This document shows positions 28,802 to 38,893 of a stretch of 64,000 nucleotides of DNA, piece by piece. Numbering within the stretch: the first letter of the stretch is position 1; the number at the start of each line of letters is the position of its first letter. The stretch is from a marine group bacterium Sva0996 bin134 (GTDB lineage: Bacteria; Actinomycetota; Acidimicrobiia; Acidimicrobiales; Bin134): the NCBI GenBank assembly GCA_002239105.1, contig MPNQ01000004.1, positions 85,075 through 149,074 on the forward strand, written 5' to 3'. The notes under the pieces were generated by a model, which was not told the DNA's origin, searched no databases, and was given only the letters and a program-made list of their open reading frames with translations. The position numbers and the translations under genes were made by a program.

Positions 28802-29392
28802 GTGCCCCGGCTGCACGTCATCGCGGATGGGGCCCCTCTGGCCTATGCCGCCTTTCGGGGCGGTGCGCCCGCGGTACAGGTGCGGATCAAGGAAGCCGAC
28901 GACGACGCCGTTCTGGCCGAGTGCGAGCACATCGTGGCCGCGGCTAAGTCGGCCAGCGCCATGGTGATCGTGAACGACCGGGCCGACATCGCCCTGGCCG
29001 CCGGGGCCGACGGGGTCCACGGCGGCGCCGAAGACCTGCCGGTGGCGGTGCTGCGGCGCTTGATTGGCCCCGATCGGCTGGTGGGGGGCACCGCCCGAGA
29101 TCCCGACACCGCCCTTCGCCACCAAGACGATGGCGCCTCCTACGTGGGAGTGGGCCCGGTGTACGCCACCGCCACCAAAACCGGTTTGCCCGAACCACTG
29201 GGGCCTGCCGGGGTGGAGAAGGTGGCCGCCTCGGTGGACATCCCGGTGATCGCCATCGCCGGCATTACCGCGGCCCGAGTGCCGGAGCTGCTGGCCGCCG
29301 GGGCCCATGGCGTGGCGGTGATCGGCGCGGTAGCCCACGCCGCCGACCCGACCGCAGCCACCGCCGAGCTGCTGGAGGCCCTCGATGGCTGA
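28802..29392 (+). CDS. thiE: Thiamine-phosphate synthase
   Basis: This roughly 196-aa TIM-barrel enzyme joins HMP-PP and the thiazole phosphate. Family motifs are VNDRADIALAAGADGVH, GPVYATATKTG (phosphate binding) and IAGITAARV. One difference: the usual HLGQxDLP is HGGAEDLP here. The start is uncertain. GTG at 28802 leaves 8 bp after the thiC stop, while a TTG six bases earlier is the alternative; the longer upstream frame lies inside thiC in another frame and is not family-like. It overlaps thiO by 8 bp. Confidence 0.88.
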   Translation: MPRLHVIADGAPLAYAAFRGGAPAVQVRIKEADDDAVLAECEHIVAAAKSASAMVIVNDRADIALAAGADGVHGGAEDLPVAVLRRLIGPDRLVGGTARDPDTALRHQDDGASYVGVGPVYATATKTGLPEPLGPAGVEKVAASVDIPVIAIAGITAARVPELLAAGAHGVAVIGAVAHAADPTAATAELLEALDG

Positions 29393-30530
29393 AGTCCCAG
29401 CAATGCCCGATGTCCCAGCAATGCCCGATGTCATAGTGGTGGGTGGCGGCATCATCGGTCTGTCGGCTGCCTGGCAGATCCAACAAGACGGTGCCGAGGT
29501 GGTGGTGCTCGACCCTGCGCCCGGCACTGGGGCGAGCCACGCGGCGGCCGGGATGCTGGCCCCTATCCACGAGGCCTACTGGGGAGAGAGCCACATCCTG
29601 AGTTTGAACCTGGCCGCCAGCCAAGCATGGCCGGCGTTTGCCGATCACTTGGGGGTTGCCGCCGTTGACTACCGCCGCAACGGAATGCTCATGGCGGCCT
29701 ACGACGCCGACGACAAGGCGCTGCTCGACAACTTGGGCGACCTGCACGAACAAGAGGGCCTGCCGGTGGAGCGGCTCCGCAGTCGGGAATGCCGGACCCG
29801 GGAGCCTCTGCTGGCCCCCGGCGTGCGGGGCGGGGTGTACTCCCCGCTCGACCACCAGGTGAACCCCCGTCGGGTGGTCGCCGAACTGCTCGACCGGGTG
29901 CCCACCATCCCGGCGTCGGCCACCGAGGTAACCCGCAATCAGGTAGTGACCGATGACGGCCGGGTGATGGCCTGCCAGCAGGTGGTGGTAGCCGCCGGGG
30001 CGTGGACCGGCCGGCTACTAAACCTGCCCATCCGGCCCATCAAGGGGCAGATCCTTCGCTTGAGCGGCCCCGAGGGGTTGTTGCGGCTGCCGGTGAGAGG
30101 GATAGTGCGAGGTTCGAGCGTGTACGCGGTGCCCCGCAGCGACGGAGAAATCGTGGTGGGCGCCACTCAGGAGGAGCAGGGCTTCGACACCCGGGTTACC
30201 GCGGGCGGCGTCTACGAGCTGCTCCGCGATGTGTTGGCCCTGCTTCCGGGGCTTAGCGAGATCGATCTGGTGGAGACGTGGGCCGGCCTGCGCCCCGGTG
30301 CCCCCGACAATGCCCCCATCATCGGGACGGGCGACGACGACATCGTCTACGCCACCGGCCACTACCGCAACGGCATCCTCACCGCCCCCATCACTGCGAT
30401 CGCGGTGGCCGCCCTCGTGCAAGGTCGCGAGCCGCCGGTGGATTTTTCCCCGTTCAGTCCCAACCGTTTCCGCGCCAGCAACAACCCTAAAGCCGGGATT
30501 TCCGATCACCTCAGCGGAATATCGGCATAA
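29385..30530 (+). CDS. thiO: Glycine oxidase / thiamine operon FAD oxidoreductase
   Basis: This 381-aa FAD enzyme oxidises glycine to iminoacetate, the precursor used for thiazole formation in aerobic thiamine synthesis. The N-terminal dinucleotide motif is VVGGGIIGLSAAW, and the C-terminal ATGHYRNGILTAP matches ThiO. Its N-terminus carries two copies of a six-residue unit (VPAMPD) encoded by an 18-bp tandem repeat; each unit contains an ATG, so the true start could be any of three. Use of ThiO, with no ThiH here, fits an oxygen-using organism. Confidence 0.9.
   Translation: MAEVPAMPDVPAMPDVIVVGGGIIGLSAAWQIQQDGAEVVVLDPAPGTGASHAAAGMLAPIHEAYWGESHILSLNLAASQAWPAFADHLGVAAVDYRRNGMLMAAYDADDKALLDNLGDLHEQEGLPVERLRSRECRTREPLLAPGVRGGVYSPLDHQVNPRRVVAELLDRVPTIPASATEVTRNQVVTDDGRVMACQQVVVAAGAWTGRLLNLPIRPIKGQILRLSGPEGLLRLPVRGIVRGSSVYAVPRSDGEIVVGATQEEQGFDTRVTAGGVYELLRDVLALLPGLSEIDLVETWAGLRPGAPDNAPIIGTGDDDIVYATGHYRNGILTAPITAIAVAALVQGREPPVDFSPFSPNRFRASNNPKAGISDHLSGISA
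29394..29429 (+). repeat. Exact 18-bp in-frame tandem duplication at the 5' end of thiO
   Basis: The unit GTCCCAGCAATGCCCGAT occurs twice with no gap and adds six residues without breaking the frame. Each copy brings its own ATG, giving the gene extra possible starts. Confidence 0.95.
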
Positions 30531-30554
30531 CCATGTCAGCATGATTGTGTCAAT

Positions 30555-30743
30555 ATGGTCGTAATTGTCAACGGGGAAACCCGGGAAGTGGCCCCCGACT
30601 GCACGGTGAGCACCTTGGCCCCCAACCAGCGAGGGGTGGCCGTGGCGGTCAATCGAGAGATTGTGCCCCGCAGCCGGTGGGGCGTCGCCCATCTAGCCGA
30701 AGGCGACCGGGTGGAAATACTCGAGGCGGCCCAGGGAGGGTAG
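30555..30743 (+). CDS. thiS: Sulfur carrier protein ThiS
   Basis: This 62-aa ubiquitin-like carrier delivers sulfur to ThiG. It begins VVIVNGETREV, keeps the VAVNREIVPRSRW segment, and ends in the Gly-Gly tail (EAAQGG) that is adenylated and thiocarboxylated. Its stop is immediately followed by the thiG ATG. No thiF-type adenylating enzyme is in the window, so activation must come from a protein encoded elsewhere. Confidence 0.93.
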   Translation: MVVIVNGETREVAPDCTVSTLAPNQRGVAVAVNREIVPRSRWGVAHLAEGDRVEILEAAQGG

Positions 30744-32069
<1,326 letters not shown>

Positions 32070-32073
<4 letters not shown>

Positions 32074-32840
32074 CCAACCCTCCAGTAGCGCTGAGCGTGG
32101 CCGGATCGGATCCCTCAGGCGGGGCCGGAATAGCCGCCGATCTGGCCACATTCGCCGCCTTGGGCGTACACGGAACGGCGGTGATCACCGCGGTGACCGC
32201 CCAGAACACCGTCGGCGTGCAGGGCGTACACCCCATCCCCGCCACCTTTGTGGCCCAACAGCTCGACTCGGTGCTCGACGACCTGCCGGTGGCCGCGGTC
32301 AAAACCGGCATGCTGGCTAACCAGGACATCATCGCCGTGGTGGTTGATTATGCGGCGGCCGGTCGGCTGCCCAACCTAGTGGTCGATCCGGTGATGGTGT
32401 CGTCCACCGGCGCCCGACTGCTGGACGCCGGGGCCGAGGCGCTCTACCTGGAGCTGCTCAAGTACGCCACCGTGGCCACTCCTAATGCCCGGGAGACCAT
32501 GGTGCTCGGTGAGGTGGGCGAATTCGACGAACCCATCCACCTGGCGGCCCTGTGCCCCGGATGGTTCGTGGAGACTGGAGAAGTCACCGCCACCGAATGG
32601 ATACACCATGACGGTAGCTGGAGTGAGCTTCCCGGCGAAGTGATCGACACCGCCAACGACCACGGCACGGGCTGCACCTTTTCGGCCGTGGTGGCCGCGG
32701 CGCTGGCAGGGGGTGTGGCGCCCATGGATGCGATCGTGGGGGCGAAGATGTTTGTCCGCAACTGCATCGAGCGCTCGGCTGAATGGGACTTGGGCACCGG
32801 CCGTGGGCCGGTGGCGCACCTTATGGGGCCAGAGTTATAA
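32070..32840 (+). CDS. thiD: Hydroxymethylpyrimidine/phosphomethylpyrimidine kinase
   Basis: This 256-aa ribokinase-fold enzyme phosphorylates HMP and HMP-P to HMP-PP. It opens with LSVAGSDPSGGAGIAADL (substrate-binding) and has DPVMVSSTGARLL and the C-terminal ATP/anion-hole motif NDHGTGCTFSA. GTG at 32070 overlaps the preceding stop by 4 bp; a GTG nine bases earlier is possible. The 3' end overlaps the convergent methyltransferase gene by 20 bp. Confidence 0.93.
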
Positions 32841-33489
32841 GCGTCAGCCCGTCGGATATGGGCAGCATCACCTGAGTGGTGCGGGGGTCGGCCACGACAT
32901 GGCTGTTGAAATCCCGGATGTGGGCGGTGCCAGGGTTCTCGTCGAGGTCGGCTTCGGGGTCGGCCACCCGACCGCCCCACAAGACGTTGTCCACCAAGAT
33001 GATCCCCTTGGGGCTGAGCCGGCGCAAGATCTCCTCGTAGTAGATGTGGTAGGAGCCCTTGTCGGCGTCGATGAAGGCAAAATCGATGGTCGGCTGATCG
33101 GGCAAGGCGGCCAGAGTCTCGGTCGCCGGGGCGATCACCACGTCGATCCGGTCGGCCACCCCGGCCCGGTCCCAGAACGGGCGGCCGACGCTCACCCACT
33201 CGTCGCTCACGTCACAGCACAGCAGCCGCCCGCCGGGGGCCAGGCCACGAGCGATGGACAGGGCCGAGAAGCCGGTGAAGGTGCCCACCTCCACGGCGAA
33301 CCGCACGTCGAGCAGGCGGGCAAGCAGGGTCATGAAGGCGGCTTGCTCGGGGGCGACCTGCATTCGGGAGATGCCGCCCAATTCGGCAGTGACTTCGATC
33401 AGTTCTTGGGCGATGGGGTCGATACCGGCGCCGTGAGCCACCAGATACTCCTGCACGTTGGCGCTGAGGCCGATCCCTTTGGGGGTCAC
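32821..33489 (-). CDS. SAM-dependent O-methyltransferase (caffeoyl-CoA type)
   Basis: This 222-aa class I methyltransferase has the EVGTFTGFSALSIARGL SAM-binding motif near residue 60, IDADKGSYHIYY carrying the metal-binding Asp, and VDNVLWGGRV. These are hallmarks of the small bacterial catechol/caffeoyl-CoA O-methyltransferase group. The GTG start sits 2 bp from the stop of the PPOX gene, and earlier frame positions fall inside that gene. The substrate is unknown. It ends in a 20-bp tail-to-tail overlap with thiD. Confidence 0.88.
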   Translation of the reverse strand: MTPKGIGLSANVQEYLVAHGAGIDPIAQELIEVTAELGGISRMQVAPEQAAFMTLLARLLDVRFAVEVGTFTGFSALSIARGLAPGGRLLCCDVSDEWVSVGRPFWDRAGVADRIDVVIAPATETLAALPDQPTIDFAFIDADKGSYHIYYEEILRRLSPKGIILVDNVLWGGRVADPEADLDENPGTAHIRDFNSHVVADPRTTQVMLPISDGLTLITLAP

Positions 33490-33491
33490 GG

Positions 33492-33890
33492 CTATGCCCG
33501 TCCCAGCACAGAATCCACTGCGATGATGATGGCCCGGCGATCGGTGCCCCGGTCTTTGGCCGGGCCGTAGCGCTCGCCGTAGCGGGCCACCGCGTCGGTG
33601 CACTGTTCGGGATCGGCGGTGACGGTGGCGTGGCCCTCCAGCGTTGCCCATCGGCCGCCGTCCACCTGGCAAAGCGCCGCCGGCCCGCCCCCGGCCGCCG
33701 CCAGCAGACGCACCTTCTTAGCCCCCGACCAGGTGATGATGCGGGCGGTGGCGGTGTCGGGATCCCAGGTGAACCCCACCGGGGTCACATGGGGGGTGCC
33801 GTCGGGGCGCAAGATGGTGAGCGACGCCAGGTGTCGATCTTTGAGGAAGTCGTTCATCTCGTCGGTGAGGTTGCGGGGATCGTGGGCCAT
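33492..33890 (-). CDS. PPOX-class flavin/F420-dependent oxidoreductase
   Basis: This 132-aa split-barrel protein has HLASLTILRPDGTPHVTPV, the usual opening of actinobacterial pyridoxamine-phosphate-oxidase-like proteins that bind F420 or FMN, followed by KKVRLLAA and GRWATLEGHATV. Small proteins of this class reduce varied substrates, so no reaction is assigned. It sits 4 bp after the HelD-like gene and 2 bp before the methyltransferase, forming a three-gene run. Confidence 0.88.
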   Translation of the reverse strand: MAHDPRNLTDEMNDFLKDRHLASLTILRPDGTPHVTPVGFTWDPDTATARIITWSGAKKVRLLAAAGGGPAALCQVDGGRWATLEGHATVTADPEQCTDAVARYGERYGPAKDRGTDRRAIIIAVDSVLGRA

Positions 33891-33894
33891 CGTC

Positions 33895-36021
33895 TCATCC
33901 CTCCTTGGGGAGCAGGGACTTGGGAAGCGGGCGGGCGTGTACCACTACCAATCGCTGAGTGGCCCGCGTCATGGCCACATAGAGGGCTCGCATCCCATTG
34001 GGGAGCTTCTCGCAGATATCAGCGGGCTCCACCACAATCGCCGTGTCCACCTCTAGGCCCTTCACCAGCTCAACCGGGACGATCGTCACTCGAGACTCCA
34101 AGCCCCGCTCATATACCAGCCCATAGTCGACTCCCGCGTCGCCCAGAGCCTCTGCGATGGCATCGGACTGCCCAGAGTGGCAGATCACCGCCAGATTTCC
34201 GTTGGCCAGCGCACCCAGTTCGGCCTTCACCTCGTCGACGACGGCGCCCACCAGCCCGCTGGGGCTGGCTTTTTGGCCCTGGCCGTTGCCCGAAGGGGCA
34301 GCTTGATGGGCGATGGCGGGCACGAAACGGGGGGGCCGACCCTCAATACGGATCGACCGGGGGGGAACCAGGCCGGGAATGGCGGCGTCAAGCACCTGGG
34401 CAGCCACCTTCATGATGGGCTCGGGCAGGCGATAGCCAATGGTCAGCTCGGCAAATCGGGGTTCCTTGTCGCCGGGCAAATGCTCGATCACGCTGTCCCA
34501 GGAGTCGTGCCCCCACGCCGAGGTGGCCTGGGCGATGTCGCCCACCACGGTCATCGACCCGTTGAGCGAGCGGCGACTGATCATCCTGAGCTGCATCGGC
34601 GACAGGTCTTGGGCCTCGTCCACCACGATGTGGCCGTAGGTGCGGACCGAGTCGGTTAGCTTGTGGCCGGGACGGGGACCCAACAGGGCCAAGGACTCAT
34701 CCAGCAGGGGCGCGTCGTCGGCCGTCCACACCACGTCAGAGGCATGGGCAGCCCGGGGACGATAGAGCAGTTCGGTCTCATCGGGGGTGAGCACCGATCC
34801 GGCCGCCGAGCGGAGCAGGGCCGTTGAGCCCAACAGGTCGTGGAGGAAGTGGGTCGGGGTGAGCACCGGCCACATCCACTCCAGCGCCTCGCGCAACTCC
34901 ACGCTGCCGCGAAGCTGCTCGCGCACCGTCTCGACGTCGGGACCCGGGGTGTCGGTGCGGGAAGCGCTGTCGGCCAAGTGCTGGTACACCTGCTCTTCTA
35001 CGAACTTTCGGGCCCGATTGTGGGTACGGAACCGTTTGCGGGCCTGGCGCACGATCTCAGCGCTCTGGTCCACGGTGAGACGCAGCCGTCGAAGGCCCAA
35101 GCCCACCGATATATCGGAGCGCAGTGGTCTTTGCCGGTCGCGGCGAGCCCGGCGCAATACGGAGTTCATTCGCAGGTCGCCCTTGATGCGGGAGACCTGG
35201 GGGTTGTCGAGCCCTTTCACCCGGGTGCCGGGCAGCAGGTCGGCCAGCATCGACACCTCAACGCCGGCCTCCCCTAGCGAGGGCAGAACTTGCTCTATGT
35301 AAGTGAGGAAAAGGCGGTTGGGGCCGAGCACCAGCATTCCCTGGCCTTCAAGGGGGAAGCGGTGGGTGTAGAGCAGGTAGGCGGCCCGATGGAGGGCGGC
35401 CACCGTCTTGCCAGTGCCAGGGCCGCCCTGTACCACCAGAACGCCGGGCAGGGGGGATCGGATGATGGCGTCTTGCTCGATCTGGATGGTGGCGGCGGCG
35501 TCGGCCAGCCGACCGGTGCGCCCGGCCTCCAAACCGGCTCGCAGCGTGGCCTCCCCCACCAGGGGCAGGCGGCCGCGTCCGTTGCTCTCACCGAAGTACT
35601 CGTCCTCCACCCCGAGCAACTCCCGGCCCCGAGTGACGAAATGGCGGCGGCGGGACAGGCCCATGGGCTCGCCGCCGGTGGCCCGGTAGAAGGCTTCGGC
35701 CGCTGGCGCCCGCCAGTCGATGGTTACGGGCTCCTGATCGTCGTCCCACACCGCCACCCGGCCCACGTAGAGCTGGTCGCCGCCCATTTCCTCGGCCCAG
35801 TCGAGGCGGCCGAACACCAACGAGGCGTCACCAATATCCAAGGCGCTGAGGCGAGTGCTAATGGAGTCCCAGATGATCTCCCGCTCATAGCGGGCCTGGT
35901 GGGTGCCACCAGCGCCCACTTCCACCATGTCTTTCAGCGACAGGGCTCTCTCCCGAGCCGATTCTAGGGCTTGGTGGGCCTGATCGATGTATGTCTGTTC
36001 CGCGGTGTGATCGGGATGAAT
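33895..36021 (-). CDS. helD: HelD-like RNA polymerase-associated ATPase (superfamily 1 helicase fold)
   Basis: The product (708 aa if started at 36021) has the Walker A GGPGTGKT, the DEAQDLSPMQ motif II and the late MTRATQRL motif VI of UvrD-like ATPases, in the HelD arrangement that removes or recycles stalled RNA polymerase. The first ATG in frame (35928) has no ribosome-binding site and would remove an N-terminal segment (EQTYIDQAHQALESAR...) that looks like the coiled coil HelD inserts into polymerase. Upstream of it there is no ATG, GTG or TTG before a stop. An ATT at 36021 has GAGGAG six bases ahead, so I use it. The start is therefore uncertain; the gene itself is not. Confidence 0.85.
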   Translation of the reverse strand: MHPDHTAEQTYIDQAHQALESARERALSLKDMVEVGAGGTHQARYEREIIWDSISTRLSALDIGDASLVFGRLDWAEEMGGDQLYVGRVAVWDDDQEPVTIDWRAPAAEAFYRATGGEPMGLSRRRHFVTRGRELLGVEDEYFGESNGRGRLPLVGEATLRAGLEAGRTGRLADAAATIQIEQDAIIRSPLPGVLVVQGGPGTGKTVAALHRAAYLLYTHRFPLEGQGMLVLGPNRLFLTYIEQVLPSLGEAGVEVSMLADLLPGTRVKGLDNPQVSRIKGDLRMNSVLRRARRDRQRPLRSDISVGLGLRRLRLTVDQSAEIVRQARKRFRTHNRARKFVEEQVYQHLADSASRTDTPGPDVETVREQLRGSVELREALEWMWPVLTPTHFLHDLLGSTALLRSAAGSVLTPDETELLYRPRAAHASDVVWTADDAPLLDESLALLGPRPGHKLTDSVRTYGHIVVDEAQDLSPMQLRMISRRSLNGSMTVVGDIAQATSAWGHDSWDSVIEHLPGDKEPRFAELTIGYRLPEPIMKVAAQVLDAAIPGLVPPRSIRIEGRPPRFVPAIAHQAAPSGNGQGQKASPSGLVGAVVDEVKAELGALANGNLAVICHSGQSDAIAEALGDAGVDYGLVYERGLESRVTIVPVELVKGLEVDTAIVVEPADICEKLPNGMRALYVAMTRATQRLVVVHARPLPKSLLPKEG

Positions 36022-36084
36022 CGGAGACTCCTCAGACTCAGTGCAAAATCAGCGAACGTTCAAGTCTAGTACGTCTTTGGAGGA

Positions 36085-36345
36085 TTAAGAAGTGACGGGC
36101 TCGCCGATCTCTTTGAGGGCGTCGCCGATGGCGGCTCGCAGGCGGCGGGCCAGGGACGGCGACAGGTGGGCTACCAGCCCGTAACCGGCCTGGCCCACCT
36201 CTTCGACGGTGAGCACCACCCGCGGGATGGCGTCTTCGTAGTCGTCGGCAATGGCCACCGCCCAAGAGACCCGAGAGAACTCATCGTCGTCTCCTGGGGG
36301 AAGGTCGGCTGGGTCAAAGGGGTAGTCGTCGATAGACCGTCGCAC
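36085..36345 (-). CDS. Hypothetical small protein
   Basis: This protein is about 86 aa from a GTG start; an ATG at 36387 would add 14 residues. It has an acidic, Pro-rich first third ([17 protein letters not shown]) and then an alternating segment ([26 protein letters not shown]) that looks like a small alpha/beta domain. I do not recognise it. It lies 63 bp upstream of the HelD-like gene on the same strand, and divergent from hemE. Confidence 0.6.
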   Translation of the reverse strand: MRRSIDDYPFDPADLPPGDDDEFSRVSWAVAIADDYEDAIPRVVLTVEEVGQAGYGLVAHLSPSLARRLRAAIGDALKEIGEPVTS

Positions 36346-36431
36346 TCCGTCGATCGTACTGGGGCAATGGTACTGGGGCACCAGCATTGGGCGATAGCAC
36401 TGGGAGGCTCGTAGATCAGTACGGTTTGGGC

Positions 36432-37562
36432 GTGTCTGACGGTGCTGACATCACCAACGAAGCCTTTCTGCGGGCGTGTCGCGGCCTACCCGTCGAGCGG
36501 GTTCCGGTGTGGTTCATGCGCCAGGCGGGGCGGTCATTGCCCGAGTACCGGGCCATTCGGGGGGAGGGCTCGATGCTGGAGACCATCGCCCGCCCCGATG
36601 TGGCCACCGCGATCACCCTTCAGCCGGTGCGCCGCTATGGAGTGGACGCGGCCATCTTGTACTCCGACATCGTGGTGCCCACCCACGCCATCGGCTTCGG
36701 GGTAGACATCGTGCCCGGAGTGGGGCCAGTGGTGGAGCAGCCGTTCAAGGAACCCCGTGATCTGGATCGGCTGCGACCGCTCGATCCCGAGGCCGATACC
36801 CCCTATGTGCTGGAGACGGTGCGCAACTTGGTGTCCGAGTTGGACGTGCCGTTGATCGCCTTTGCGGGAGCACCGTTCACTGTGGCTTCGTATCTGGTGG
36901 AGGGGGGGCCGTCTCGCACTCACGCCCTCACCAAATCGTTGATGCACCGCGACCCCGGCCTGTGGGCCGCGTTGTTGGACCGCCTGGCCGACCTGGCCAT
37001 CGCCTCCATCGGCTCGCAGCTCGACGCCGGGGCTTCGGCGTTCCAGCTGTTCGACTCCTGGGCGGGGGCGCTAGCCCCCGATGAGTACCGGCGGTATGTG
37101 CTGCCGGCCAGCGAGCGGGTGTTCGCTGAATTGGGTGAAAGGGGTACGGGAGCACCGGGCATCCATTTCGGGGTGGGCACCGGCGAACTGCTGGAGCTCT
37201 TGGCCAAGGCCGGGGCCGATGTGGTGGGGGTGGACTGGCGGGTGCATCTGGACGACGCCCGAGAGCGGCTGGGGCCCGACGTGGCCGTGCAGGGCAACCT
37301 GGATCCGGCCGCGGGGCTGGCCCCGTGGCCGGGGGGGGGTGGGGGGGGCACCCCCCTGCTGGAACGCCACGCCCGGAAGCCCCCGGACGCGGTGCTGGCC
37401 CCGTGGCCGGTGGTGGCTGAGCGAGCCACCGACGTGCTGAACCGCAACGCCGGACAGCCCGGGCACGTATTCAACCTGGGCCACGGCGTGCTGCCCGAGA
37501 CCAACCCCGAAGTGCTGGAGCAGGTGGTGGAGTTGGTCCACGAATACAAGGTCGCTCCGTGA
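36432..37562 (+). CDS. hemE: Uroporphyrinogen decarboxylase
   Basis: This 376-aa enzyme decarboxylates uroporphyrinogen III to coproporphyrinogen III in haem synthesis. [16 protein letters not shown] near residue 20 is the signature, and the conserved [14 protein letters not shown] follows. The GTG start at 36432 gives the usual ten or so residues before FLRAC; the upstream extension has no supporting site. The protein is about 26 residues longer than expected because of an insertion near residue 300, described under the repeat at 37316-37410. It overlaps hemY by 4 bp. Confidence 0.93.
   Translation: MSDGADITNEAFLRACRGLPVERVPVWFMRQAGRSLPEYRAIRGEGSMLETIARPDVATAITLQPVRRYGVDAAILYSDIVVPTHAIGFGVDIVPGVGPVVEQPFKEPRDLDRLRPLDPEADTPYVLETVRNLVSELDVPLIAFAGAPFTVASYLVEGGPSRTHALTKSLMHRDPGLWAALLDRLADLAIASIGSQLDAGASAFQLFDSWAGALAPDEYRRYVLPASERVFAELGERGTGAPGIHFGVGTGELLELLAKAGADVVGVDWRVHLDDARERLGPDVAVQGNLDPAAGLAPWPGGGGGGTPLLERHARKPPDAVLAPWPVVAERATDVLNRNAGQPGHVFNLGHGVLPETNPEVLEQVVELVHEYKVAP
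37316..37410 (+). repeat. 78-bp in-frame duplication/insertion in hemE bounded by 17-bp direct repeats
   Basis: GCTGGCCCCGTGGCCGG occurs exactly at 37316-37332 and again at 37394-37410, a 78-bp offset that adds 26 codons. The inserted part begins with runs of nine and eight G separated by T, followed by CACCCCCC, which can pair back on the G runs. It encodes [21 protein letters not shown] and repeats LAPWP. Confidence 0.92.
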
Positions 37563-38893
37563 GAATTGCCGTCGTCGGCGCGGGCATCACCGGGTTGGCC
37601 GCGGGCTATGAGGCCGCCAAGGCCGGGGCCGATGTGGTGGTGCATGAGGCTGCCGAGCGGGCCGGGGGCCGGATACTCACCACCGAGTTGGCCGGTCAGC
37701 TAGTGGACGAGGGGCCCGATGCGTTCTTGGCCCGGGTGCCGTGGGCGGTGGAGCTGTGCCAGGAGCTGGGATTGGACGGTGGCCTGGTGTCGCCCGCCCA
37801 GCGAGCCGCGTTCGTGTACTCCCGCGGTGGTCTGCGGGCGATTCCCCAGCCCAACGTGTTGGGGGTGCCGCTGGACTTCGACGCCTTGGCCGCTTCGGGG
37901 ATCGTGTCTGCCGAGGGGGTGGATCGGGCTCGCCAGGAGCCCGACCTGGCCGGTTCGCCATTGGCCGGGGATGAGTCGGTGGGCACCCTGGTACGGCGGC
38001 GGCTGGGCGATGAGGTGGCCGACCGGCTGGTAGACCCGCTGATCGGGGGCATCAACGCCTCTTCGATAGACGATCTGAGTGTGAAGGCGGCGGTGCCTCA
38101 GTTGGCCGAAGCCGCCTCACGCGGCCCCAGCCTGGTGCAGGAGCTGCGTCGGCTGGCCGCGTCTTCAACAGCCGACCCCAGTGCGCCGGTGTTCTATACC
38201 CTGGCTGACGGCCTGGGGCGGCTGACCGACGAGTTGGCCGGCCGATTGGGCGATCGGTTGCGGCTGTCGTCCCCGGTGGTCGATTTGGCCGATCTGGAAG
38301 CCGACCAGGTGATAGTGACTCTCCCGGCGCCCGCGGCCGGCGCTCTGGTGGCTCCGGTGTCGGCGGACGCTGCCGGTCTGCTGCACAGCATCGACTACGC
38401 CTCGGTGGTGTTGGTGTCTCTGGCCTTCGATGCCGTCGATGTGAATCACCCCATGGAGGGGTCGGGTTACTTGGTGCCCGCAGTGGAAGGCCGGACCATC
38501 ACCGCTTGCTCTTGGGCATCGAGCAAGTGGACCCACATCGGGTCGGCCGACACGGTGGTGCTGCGGGTATCGGCGGGGCGGTTTAGGGACGAGCGGGCGT
38601 TGGCTATGGACGATGAGGCGTTGCTGGACGCGGTGCGGGCCGACCTAGCGGCCACCATGGGGCTGGACGCCGAGCCCCAGGCGGTGCGCATCAGCCGCTG
38701 GGAACAGTCGCTGCCCCAATTCCGCCCCGGACATCTGGAGTTGGTGACCGACATCGAGCAGGCGCTGGCCCACGACGCCCCCTGGTTGCAGGTCACCGGC
38801 GCGTGGGCTCGGGGCTTGGGGCTTCCCGCCTGCATCAACCAAGGCCGACAAGCGGCCCGAACCAGCATGACCGAGGGCGCAATCGCCCGATGA
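37559..38893 (+). CDS. hemY: Protoporphyrinogen oxidase (FAD type)
   Basis: This 444-aa FAD enzyme oxidises a (copro)porphyrinogen; in actinobacteria this class usually works on coproporphyrinogen III. The N-terminal FAD motif is [15 protein letters not shown], followed by GGRILTTE and DEGPDAFLA, and the C-terminal [16 protein letters not shown] matches the family. The GTG start overlaps hemE by 4 bp (GTGA) and the stop overlaps lnt by 4 bp. Confidence 0.93.
   Translation: MRIAVVGAGITGLAAGYEAAKAGADVVVHEAAERAGGRILTTELAGQLVDEGPDAFLARVPWAVELCQELGLDGGLVSPAQRAAFVYSRGGLRAIPQPNVLGVPLDFDALAASGIVSAEGVDRARQEPDLAGSPLAGDESVGTLVRRRLGDEVADRLVDPLIGGINASSIDDLSVKAAVPQLAEAASRGPSLVQELRRLAASSTADPSAPVFYTLADGLGRLTDELAGRLGDRLRLSSPVVDLADLEADQVIVTLPAPAAGALVAPVSADAAGLLHSIDYASVVLVSLAFDAVDVNHPMEGSGYLVPAVEGRTITACSWASSKWTHIGSADTVVLRVSAGRFRDERALAMDDEALLDAVRADLAATMGLDAEPQAVRISRWEQSLPQFRPGHLELVTDIEQALAHDAPWLQVTGAWARGLGLPACINQGRQAARTSMTEGAIAR

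Noticed and set aside
36045..36065. GAACGTTC palindrome near the HelD-like gene as a possible SOS box
   Set aside because: The actinobacterial LexA box needs four bases between GAAC and GTTC; here there are none.
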